This document shows, one piece after another, positions 10,435 through 19,435 of a stretch of DNA of 64,000 bases. The DNA is from Sporothrix humicola. Its lineage: Eukaryota > Ascomycota > Sordariomycetes > Ophiostomatales > Ophiostomataceae. A program made the position numbers and the translations under genes. The notes under the pieces are model-generated. The model was not told where the DNA came from. It saw only the letters and a list, made by a program, of their open reading frames with translations, and did no database searches. Where the stretch lies: contig WNYE01000002.1 in assembly GCA_021396245.1 (NCBI GenBank), positions 124,001 to 188,000 of the forward strand. Direction: 5' to 3'. The first letter of the stretch is position 1. Each line of letters starts with the position of its first letter.

Positions 10435-13232
10435 CTACCGCGGACTTAGAGGACTCTTGCCGGGACCGGCGGCGCGCTTGAGCGTCCGGATCTCGTCCTC
10501 CAGCTTGCGTCGCTGCGCCTGCTCGCTGCGCAGTTCCTCCTGGAACTTCTTGCGCTCCTCCTTCATCGTCGCCCGGAACTGCTCGCTCAGCATGCTGGCA
10601 CCCGCCCGCGACGGTCCGCCGCCCGACGCCGGCCCGACCTTGAGCTTTTCTGCGTCGAGCTCCTCTTTGAGCGCCGCCACCGCCGCCTCGAGCTTTTCGC
10701 GCGTCGCCCGCGATTCGGCCTCCAGAGACGACTTGGCCGCAAGCGCGTCGTCGAGCTGCCCTTCGAGGTCGAGTTTTTCCCGCTCGGCGGCGATCGTGTC
10801 CTTGGTCAGGTCCTCGTACTCTTTCAGCGTGCTGGCCAGCTCCTTCTTCATCTTGTCCAGCTGCGTCTGCAGCTCCTCGTTCTCGGCCGACTTGCTAAAC
10901 GCCGCCACGTCCTTGGCCCGCTGCGTGCGCGAGCCGTACGCGCCCTCGAGCTCTGCCTTGGCGATCGTCGCCTCCGTCTTGAGCTCCACCACCATGAGGT
11001 TCAGCTCTTCGAGCTCCGTGTCGCGCGCCTTGACGTCCTTGGCCGCCTGCTCGGCGCTGGCCGCCGCCGCATCGCGCGCCTCGGCCGCCTCCTTGAGCTG
11101 TGCCGTGAGGGCGGCCACATTGGCCTCGGCCTTGGTCACGGCCGCCTGCAGCTGCGCGCTCTGCGATTCGAGCGCCGACAGCTTGCTGGTGCGCTCCGAC
11201 AGCTGCTGCTCGATCGACCGGCTGGCCGATGCTGCCTCGCCGTCCTTTTTGGCGATCGTTTCTTGGGCCTCGTTGAGGTCGAGCAGCGTCCGCGCCAGCT
11301 GTTCCTGCGCGTCCTCAGCCGCCCGCTGCGTCTGCTGGAGCTCGACCGTCTTGTTTTGGAGGGCGGCCGCCGTCGTCTGCAGCTCGGCCATCTTGTTTTG
11401 TAATTCTTGGTCCTTTTCGGCGTCCGACTTGTTGTTGAGCTCGCGCTGCTGCTTGATCTGTCGCTTCAAGACCGACTTGTGCTCGCGCAGCTTCGTCGTC
11501 TGCGAGTACAGCCACTGCACCTTGGATGAGAAGGCCTGCAGGGAGTACGTCTCGTTGGGGCTGATGGGCGACTCGTCGCCCGACTCGTCGTCCTCGTCGG
11601 CGCCCAGGCCCATCGACACCCGTGACGCCTTGCGCTCTTCGCGCCGCTTTTGCTGGTCCGCGAAGCCCGACTGGATAATGTCCCAGAGACCCATGAGGAT
11701 CGAGTCCGCCTGCTGGGCGGCCTGCTGGCTCGACGCCGACGCGTTGGCAACCTCGGCCGCCCGGTCGACCTCCGCCTCAATCGTCGGCAGCACATCCTCC
11801 AGCCAGTTGAGCTGGCCACCGAGACCCATGCTCGAGGCAACGCCCGACACAGGGGGGATCGGGTCGAGAGAGGCTGAAGAGGCGACCACAATGCGCTGCA
11901 GCTGGCCATTGACGGCTGCCAAGCGGCCCTCGAACTGCGCAAGGGCACCGCCTAGGTCGGCCTGTCTTGACGTCTCGGAAGCATTGATCTCCTGCTCCTG
12001 TTGAGCCATACCTAGACCATCGGCCAGGTACCGGATCTGCACGGCTAGACCGTCGCTTGGCTCAGCGCTGTTGGTGCTGCTGGGCGGAGGACCCTCGTAG
12101 CCGCCGTTCTTCTTGGGGTTGAACCGCACAATAATCTCGCGGAGGCGGCCATTCAAGTCCTCAATCTGCCGCTCGGCATCCGACATGGACTGCAGCCGCT
12201 CGCCGCTTTCTCTTTGTAATGCGGCAAGCTCCAGACCCAGCGAGTCACTGGCAGCACGCAGCTGGTCGCACTCTTGCTGCAGTCGCGTGTTGACGTCGCG
12301 TAACCGGTCGCTCTCCTCGCGCAGCTCCTTGGTCTCTTTGCGGATTGGCGACTTTTGTGGGATCTCAATGGCGTTCTTCCGGCCGCGGCCGGACGGGTCA
12401 AAGGGCTGGTCGATGGGCAGGTACAGGCTGCGGTCGTCAAACATGCCGTCGCTGCCCGACGTGAGCTCCATGCTCTCGCGCCCGTTGTTCGAGTACGTGT
12501 ACATGCTTTCTGGGCTGCCCGGGATCCCGTTGATTGGCATGGTTGGCCCTTGTTGGTTGTTGTTGTTTCGTGACGAGGCCTTGTGCGTCAGCTGCAGGAT
12601 GCCGGCTGTGTGCTGGAAGAGTTTTCGTTGCGGCTCCATGAGGCGCTTTTCGAGCGTAAACAGTTCGGTGGCGAGCTCTTCGCACCGCCGCTCGCAGGCT
12701 ATCCGCTCGGCGTCGGCATCGCTGCTGCTGCGGTTGCTCACGACGCTTTTCCGCTTGCCGGGCGAGTAGAGTTTTGCCATGGAGATGGCGGCATCGCGGT
12801 ATTTGGACTGGATGGCCAGGTTGGCCTGGGTCTGCTCGATGCGCTGTGTGAGGGACTGGCACTGCTTCTTGAGGTCGTCGACCTCTTCCTGGGATAAGAT
12901 GACCCATTCCCGGCTGTCGGACAGTGCTGTTTCGGTGAGAAGATGGACCTGGATCGGGTCCTTGAGGTCGACGAGTTTCGAGCTTTGTGGGCGGTCTGCG
13001 TTCATCTGGGGGAGGGAAGCCTGGTTAGTATTGCCTGCCCATATATCTATCACACGGCCGTCCACGCCGGGAGCGAAGGACTCACAGGGTTGTATCGTGG
13101 CCGCTCGGCTTCGAAGCCGTTGATAATCTCCTGGCGGTAGCCCTTGGCCATGGCGCGGCCGGTCGGCACGACGTCCTGGAAGGGCCCGTCCGATCCGAGG
13201 CCAAAGGCCTTCCTGGCTCCAAGGCCGTTCAT
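10435..13232 (-). CDS. Uds1-domain coiled-coil protein
   Basis: This is a 905-aa fungal protein with an N-terminal Uds1 (up-regulated during septation) domain followed by long coiled coils. Exon 1 is 13232-13086 (49 codons) and exon 2 is 13005-10435. The 80-bp intron has GTGAGT, an ACTAAC branch and CCCCAG. The Uds1 region (about residues 65-195) is marked by HLLTETALSDSREW, the LSQEEVDDLKKQ helix and KYRDAAISMAKLYS. A second helical block follows at about 265-330. The C-terminal half is rich in A, E, Q, K and L heptads, ending with a basic segment and SPLSPR. A Ser/Asp-rich linker separates the two halves. In fission yeast the family is induced at septation, which suggests a role in cell division or polarity; the molecular function is not established. 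No transmembrane segment or motor domain is visible. The antisense strand also carries a long open frame, which is a shadow of the codon bias. Confidence 0.88.
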
Positions 13233-15349
13233 CGTGGTGACGTCGTAAGTCTATGTGTCTATATGTCGTCGTATCGCGTGTCAAGTGTATGTGAGATGAG
13301 TGTCTTGCTGAGAGGGTGTATCCGTTATCCCGGACTCTGGCCAAAAGTCCCAACAAACAAGCGCCGCGTATCGTGCGTGCTCGTTAGGCCATGGCAAGAC
13401 GGAGGCTGGCGGTAGAATTCGGGTTGAAGTTCAAGTTCAAGATTGACGTCTGGAGTACGGAATAGGGCTGGCGACGTTAGGGATGCGAGTAAGACGTTGC
13501 GGCAGTTGAAAAGTGGTGTTCGTGGGTTTCGGTTCGACAGGGGCTCGATTTTGCGGAGCGTAGGGGACCGGAACTCGTATTTGGCGGCAAAAGGGAGAAG
13601 GATGACTTGCAAAAGAGAACGTTCGAAGACGGGGCCGTCGCGAGGAAAAGGAAACAAAATCGTGTGTTTGCAATAACAACACAGAGCAGGCGTATGTTAC
13701 TCGTGGCGCGGGAAGAAGGAAAAAATACCAGTATTGAAGTGGAATAGACTGGAAAAGAAGAGAAAAAAGTAAAAGGAGAAAATGCTTTGGGGGAGGATCT
13801 GAGACCGACGATCCAAGGGGGGTGGTTGGAAGGCCCAATGAGAACTAGCAGTCGGCGGACAGTGAACACATTCCACAGGGTTTGGCGAGACGCAACACAA
13901 AGGGACACAGGCGGGCAGACAAGTCACAGGAGGCAGGGTTCGACGTAATTTTTGTGTATGCAGTTTGAACAATCATGTGTTTCGAGAGGAGAGCGAAAAG
14001 AGCGACGGTGTTGTCTTCAGACAAAGGGGGAGAGAAGGCTGTTGGCTCTTTCCTTTGACTGTTCTCGCTATTTCCCTTTTTGCCATTTGCTTCCGTTGCT
14101 TCCTTCCCTTTCCCTTTTCCTTCTTTCCCCTTTCACTTTATCTCCTCTTTCCTCTTTCCTCTTTCCATTTTATTGAAGAGGCTGATGTCAAAATAGGAGA
14201 CCGCGGCGGGCGGCAGGAGCCACCTTCCACCCAAGCCAGCCAATTTCTGGCCTTCTTTTCCCCATCTTTTTCCTTTCTTGGTCTCCTTCTTGGTCTTTCC
14301 TGAGCGCTTCGCGCCAGGGGTCAGCCCAGCGCCAGCGACGCCAGTGGGACGCCAGCTTGGATTTTAGGCTGGCGCTGGTCCCTGGTTCCTGCTTTTGGCG
14401 GCGCACACTGCGAGACCTGCGTACCCACTTTACGCGTCGCTGGCTGTTGAAGCACATGCGCTAAGCCCGTTCTAGCGCGTGCAGTCTTCCATCTCAGGTT
14501 CTCTGTTCTGTCGCGGTTGACGTTGACAGTCCATCCAGTGGGGGTTCTTTAGGGGGTTGCAGTAGCCTCAGAGAACTTCCTATTAATCACTTGCGCGTCA
14601 CGACTTCACGATGGGAGTATTCAGACTGATAACATGTTCGCGACGAGAGTACTCATAAAGAACACAAATGCCAAAACCGCAAACAATAACACTGTCCAAA
14701 TTCCGCCGTCGCGAACGGGCATGCACCGAACGCGCCTACTTGGCGGGCGTGGCATGCATAAACGTTCTTCTGATAGTGGAAATTACAGTGCAATTTCGCG
14801 GGCAGCAATGTTTGACTGCCATGTGCAAGTGGGATGCGACGGCAAGAACGTCGCTTACACCCAAGGCTTCCAAGCTATCTCACCAAAGCACCAAACGGGG
14901 AAGCTCTGCAGTACTCCTGTCGATCAACAACATTGTTTGCCGAGTTTTCTGCATGCTGTCAACTGTCAACGCGACAGCTGGCGATCTCTCGAGCTTTTCG
15001 TGTGTTCTTGTGTTCGTTCCTTGTTTCACTCCATGTTCACATCCCCGTCGTTTTTTGTCGTTCTTTTTCGGCGTGCCCTGCTGCGCCCTCTTTATGGTGG
15101 AGGGATCGTCACAAATAAATAAAAAGAAAAGAAACGACCGTACTGTGTAATAAAAAAGTCACAAGAATGACAGGCAATATTTGCAAATACAGAGATGCCT
15201 CTACGTGGAATTGAATGAGCAACGGGTAATGAGTAATACTGAATTGTACTGAACTGTGTTCTACCGAATACGCCGTTATTTATGTGTATAGTGTGTACAT
15301 TGTACATCTCTTGCTTTCTTTTTTTACCTTTGCGTGCTCAGTCTGCCCC
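13233..15349. other. Intergenic: Uds1 promoter/leader and inverted repeat
   Basis: This 2.1-kb spacer lies between the Uds1 start and the stop of the Dsc2-like gene, both on minus. From about 13400 to 13950 the plus strand is purine-rich, so the minus strand is pyrimidine-rich, as is usual upstream of fungal starts; this should be the Uds1 promoter and leader. A CT-rich plus-strand block runs at 14080-14170. A long imperfect inverted repeat lies at 14313-14385. No further gene was recognised. Confidence 0.6.
14313..14385. repeat. GC-rich imperfect inverted repeat
   Basis: The left arm at 14313-14335 (beginning CCAGGGGTCAGC, ending GCGCCAGC) pairs with the right arm at 14368-14385 (GCTGGCGCTGGTCCCTGG) across a spacer of about 32 bases. 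The left arm holds a few extra bases. The spacer contains further GCCAG copies that could pair alternatively. It might be a structured RNA element, a terminator-like hairpin or a remnant of a small mobile element. No target-site duplication was identified. Confidence 0.6.
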
Positions 15350-16244
15350 TCAAATGGGCCCCCGGAACTGGTCCAGTATTTGCTGGCCCATGGGCCGCCG
15401 CCGACCGGCTGCTCCCTCGCCGCCCTGCTGGCCATCGTCGACGCCCGTAGCCGTGCCGGATGTGTTGTTCTCGCCTTCGAGACGCCGCCGCAGACCCTCA
15501 AACTCGTCCCGCCGCTTCTGCGGGTGCATGCCCACCAGCCAGCCGGGCACGCGCCACTCGGTCAAGCGGCCGGGCAGGACGTCGTTGCGCCAGGCGTGGC
15601 CCAGGACCCAGCCGACGGCGGCCGACAGGAGCGAGCCGGGCCACTGGAAGAGCGCGAGCTGTGCCGCCAGCAGGTAGCGGTATGACTTGTCAGAAAAGGT
15701 GAGGCCGACAAAGGCCTCGTCGGAGCCGGCGGGCGGCTGCTCGCCCGAGGAAAAGGCGACGCGGTAGGTGTAGCGGTGCGGCACGATGGAGTAGTACTGG
15801 GCCAGGATGGCAAACACGACGCTGGTCGGGCCGGCCGGGAGGTAGTTGATGTTTCCGCCCGAAAGGATGCGGAGGGCGAACAGGAGCAGCGGCGGCACAA
15901 TCGATGATATCAGGTACGCCACAGCGACGAAGGACTGTGAAAACGTTAGTTGGAGTTTCAAATGTCAATATCGAGTGATGGTCTCCTACCGCATATTTCC
16001 TGGACCCCCACATGCGCTCGACGATGCGCATCTGATAGAGGGCCATGGCCGCAAACAACACCTCGGCCGAGTTTGTATAGCACAGCTGGTACGTCAACAC
16101 CCGCCATGTCTGGTGGTACCGGAGTATTTGCGGGTCCACGAGGATGTAAAAGTAGTGCTTGATGTCGAAGAGGCTGGCGCCGATGGATGACGACACGAGG
16201 CCAAGCACGAGGCTGCGAGTGACGGGAGCGTTTGTGAACGACAT
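15350..16244 (-). CDS. DSC2: Rhomboid-like pseudoprotease, Dsc2/UBAC2 type
   Basis: This is a polytopic membrane protein of the UBAC2/Dsc2 branch of the rhomboid superfamily. In fungi these proteins scaffold the Dsc E3 ubiquitin ligase, which activates SREBP and degrades Golgi/ER membrane proteins. Exon 1 is 16244-15990 and exon 2 is 15934-15350; the 55-bp intron has GTAGGA, CTAAC and CACAG. The product is 279 aa. Family signs are an N-terminal NAPVTR..VLG segment, KHYFYILVDPQILRYHQTWR, QMRIVERMWGSRKYASF (the RxxGSRKF/Y signature), and a GPTSVVFAILAQYYS helix where active rhomboids carry GxSG. The absence of a canonical catalytic Ser/His pair suggests a pseudoprotease. The protein ends at QILDQFRGPI. 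The C-terminal UBA domain of UBAC2 and fission-yeast Dsc2 is absent, and no plausible donor lies just before the stop. The start at 16244 is preferred over the in-frame ATG at 16370 because conservation begins at MSFTNAP. It is divergent from the cis-prenyltransferase gene. Confidence 0.78.
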
Positions 16245-17150
16245 TGTGGGTGTGGGCCGAGCTGTGTTCTCCTTGGTATATTGTATCGTCCTCCGTGAAG
16301 ATGTGTATGCAACCGGGCGCGGCCAGCGGCTACCCGTTTGTATGCGTGGTCGACGGATGCACGTGCTCAAAGAGCTTGGGAGTTGCTTTCGTCGATTCGA
16401 TTCTCGCTCGATGTGGTTTGTTCGGTGCTCTCGGAAAAGCGGTATTGCCCTAGTACATTCTGGGCGTCAGTCGAGCTGGACGTGAATGCACGGGACAAGG
16501 CGTCAACCGTTGGGTGTGGTGTCCGCAGAGAGGTCGTTGGGACTGTGATGTTGAATATGGTGATGCAATGTTGTTGAGGTTCTGGCGAGGTGTTATTTTC
16601 GTAGGTAAGCTCCCCCCATTGCACCTGCCTTATCCGCTATCTGTCAGCGCAGTGGTTGCGCCTGGCTGCGCCAAAAAACGTGTCGCCAGCTGGCCAGCCA
16701 ATAGGGACGAGGCACGCCACCAAACTGGCCAGCTGTGAGGTAATGCACTCGAGGCGCTCTGAAAGTCGGAGTTAGTGGCCTGCCTGGAAGTGCCATCACA
16801 AGCAAAAAGGGAAAGCGCAAAACTGGCCACAGTCGGTCAGTCTTACTTTCTGGGCGTCGAGTGGCATCTTTGACCCTTTTCCTTGATCTCGACTGCGCCG
16901 CGCAATCCGCATCGTCATCCCGTGGCTCGCATATTCAGGCGGCCATTAACCAATATTTATTTCACGAAGCCCTTTTTGCGACGTTTGTGATCTTTTTCTC
17001 CGCCAGGATCTGCCGACGTTCGCGAATAGTTAACCGTCGGAAAATAATCGATACGGAAATCGAGACAAAGAACGACAACAAAGGGACGACAAAAGAAAAG
17101 ATCATACAAAGGCCCCCAAACCGGCCCCCAAACCTCCAACATCCCCGACC
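16245..17150. promoter_or_regulatory. Divergent promoter region, Dsc2-like / cis-prenyltransferase
   Basis: This 906-bp region separates the two divergent starts. It contains a CCAAT box at 16698-16702 lying between the arms of a perfect 11-bp inverted repeat (16687-16697 and 16725-16735). The segment just before 17151 is A-rich, as in fungal 5' leaders. Nothing resembling another gene is seen. Confidence 0.55.
16687..16735. promoter_or_regulatory. Inverted repeat flanking a CCAAT box
   Basis: CAGCTGGCCAG at 16687-16697 is exactly mirrored by CTGGCCAGCTG at 16725-16735, separated by 27 bp that begin with CCAAT (16698-16702). Each arm is built around TGGCCA and CAGCTG palindromes. The position between divergent genes suggests a binding site for a dimeric factor near the HAP (CCAAT) complex. 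This is inference from geometry only. Confidence 0.5.
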
Positions 17151-18328
17151 ATGTCGGACCTCTACCTCTCCCACCTCCGCAACTGGATCTTCAGCTCGCC
17201 GCCAGCAGAATGGGTCGCCCACCAGCTGCACGAGCTGGCCATTGGCGCCGTCAAGCAGGGCCCGATCCCGAAGCACATTGCCTTTGTGATGGACGGCAAC
17301 CGACGCTTTGCTAGAAACCATAAGATCGAGACGATTGAAGGCCATCACCTGGGCTTTGAGGCTCTTGCGAGGGTGAGTTCCACGACAGTTGACAATAGGG
17401 CTTGCATGCCGACAGACTTATCTAACATCCTACCTTGCAGGTCCTCGAGTTTTGCTACAAATCCGGCGTCGAAGTCGTCACCGTCTACGCATTCAGCATC
17501 GAGAACTTCCAGCGGCCCAAGTACGAGGTGGACGGCCTGATGGAGCTGGCCAAGGTCAAGCTCGAACAGATCATCCAGCACGGCCAGCTGCTCGAGCGCT
17601 ACGGCGCCAGTGTCCGCGTTCTCGGCCAGCGGGACTTGATCCGGGCGGATGTCCTGGAAGTCGTCGACCGCGCCATCGACGTGACGAAGAACAACACCCG
17701 GGCCGCCCTCAACATCTGCTTCCCCTACACGTCCCGCGAGGAGATTACGCGGTCCATCCGCACGACCGTCGAGGAGTTTTCGAGCCCCCAGAGCCCGCCG
17801 CAGACCAGCACGACGTTTTCGCAGACGCGCATCAAGCAGAAGATTTTGTCCAAAAAGCTCGACAAGCCCGAGACGCTGTCCACAATCCGCGAGACGTCGC
17901 CCGCGCCCTCGATCACGCGCTCCGAAGAGCACGAGCAAGAGCACGAGCACGACGGCTCGGTCTCGTCCACCACCACCCTGCCGCCCGGCTCGCCGTCTCG
18001 AAGCACAAACGGGGTAGGTGAAACGAACGTGGCATCATCGGAGTCGGCCGTCCTCCCCAACCCAGAGTCCATCACCGCCGAGACGCTCGACAACCACATG
18101 TACACGGCCGGCGACCCGCCCGTCGACATTCTGATCCGCACCAGCGGCGTCGACCGCTTCAGCGACTTTGTTCTCTGGCAGATCCACCAGACCACGCAGG
18201 TCTTCTTCCTCAAGTGCTTCTGGCCCGAGTTTGACCTGTGGCACTACCTGCCCGTTCTGCTCGAGTGGCAGTGGCGCCAGAAGCAGAAGGCGCGGGACGA
18301 GAAGCCGCGCAAACGGAAGCAGCGGTAG
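17151..18328 (+). CDS. RER2: cis-Prenyltransferase (dehydrodolichyl diphosphate synthase)
   Basis: This enzyme condenses isopentenyl diphosphate onto farnesyl diphosphate to make the dehydrodolichyl diphosphate needed for ER protein glycosylation. Exon 1 is 17151-17372 and exon 2 is 17441-18328; the 68-bp intron has GTGAGT, CTAAC and TTGCAG. The product is 369 aa. Conserved regions in order are IAFVMDGNRRFAR (about residues 43-55; Asp48 binds the substrate diphosphate/Mg), TVYAFSIENFQRP, SVRVLGQRDLI, ALNICFPYTSREEI, and ILIRTSGVDRFSDFVLWQ (about 304-321), ending in a basic KPRKRKQR tail. An N-terminal amphipathic or hydrophobic stretch precedes the catalytic core. Between about residues 189 and 283 lies a Ser/Thr/Glu-rich, low-complexity insert, absent from the compact yeast and bacterial enzymes, which accounts for the extra length. 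RER2 versus SRT1 cannot be decided here. Confidence 0.94.
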
Positions 18329-19435
18329 AGAGGCACAATGGGGAGTGTTCTCGAGGAACATATATATCAACGAGTGGTTTGAGATGCCACACGGTTTCTT
18401 TTGGAGCGAGTTTTAGTGGCTTCGGCCCACAGCGGACAGCGGCGTTATCTGTATTATCTTATCTACTGCGAGCAATATTTACATAGCGGCGACATGCGAT
18501 CTTATTTTCAATTATTTCAGTCTTAAATTTTTTATTCAACTTATTGAGGACGTGAATTCACCAGCGATGAGTTCATCTCACAAATCTTCATCCCTCATTG
18601 GAGAATGAATAGCCGTCTTATGTTGACCGCTGTACCTAAGCACTGGCGCGAAGGAAAGCTCCTGCCACTCTTATCTTATCGCGCGCTGTGACGTGAGCGT
18701 ATCGGCACGGTCATACGTAAACCCGTAAAGTGGAGTCAATCAGAAGGTGGTCTGGCGCGCCTTCTCCGCTTAGCCTGCCACCAAAGAATAAGCCGGCAGG
18801 TGCAGCAACCAGCGCAAAGCAAAAAGAGGAAAGAGCGAGAGAAAGGTAGCCACACCCCCGTCTGCTGGGTGGCTCTTGCTGGGCGGTTTCTCCTGCTTCT
18901 CCTCCGAACCAAAACGCTTGACGCAGCGAACTCTCGATCTTTTCCCTCCCTCCTCCTCTTCTGCTTCACCCCCCTCCCCATGACAGATCGCACTCTACGG
19001 CAGCCTCTTCTGCATTCTCAATTTTAGCAACGGGTAGACATGCTGTGACCCTGCGCAGACAAGCCCTCTTTGTCGAAACACAAGCAGCGGGCTACCCTCG
19101 GTCTTTCCGTCCTCTTTCCTATCTTTTTTGGCAGATTCGCAGCTTCGCCTTTCGCCGCCTCTTTTTCTTTTCCCCTTCGACGGCTCCTGAGCCCATAACA
19201 CAGCATCTTCTCCCGCCGGCCTGTCTTTGACCTGGCTGGCATTGCATTGGTTTTTGCTTTTCTTACACATACAACTTTACAACAAGCCTTTCCCAGAATT
19301 CTACAGCGTCTGCATCCATTGACTCTGACGCGTTTCGACTCCTCAACTTTGACTCGAGTCAAATCTACGACCATTTTTTACCCTCGACACTTCCCCCTCC
19401 CACCCCCTCCACCCTCCTCCTCTTCACCTGCGACA
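18329..19435. other. Intergenic: 3' flank of cis-prenyltransferase and ING promoter
   Basis: This is 1.1 kb between two plus-strand genes. The first 250 bp are AT-rich 3' flank. From about 18880 the plus strand becomes strongly pyrimidine-rich (CCTCCTCCTC and TTTTCC runs) up to the ATG at 19436, the usual look of a fungal promoter and leader. No other gene is recognised. Confidence 0.6.

Noticed and set aside
10406..12004. 532-codon plus-strand frame
   Set aside because: It is antisense to the Uds1-domain gene; Ser/Ala-rich composition is the mirror of the real gene's codon bias.
15690..16370. Upstream ATG of the Dsc2-like gene at 16370
   Set aside because: The 42 extra residues are basic, unlike a membrane-protein N-terminus of this family, and conservation starts at 16244.
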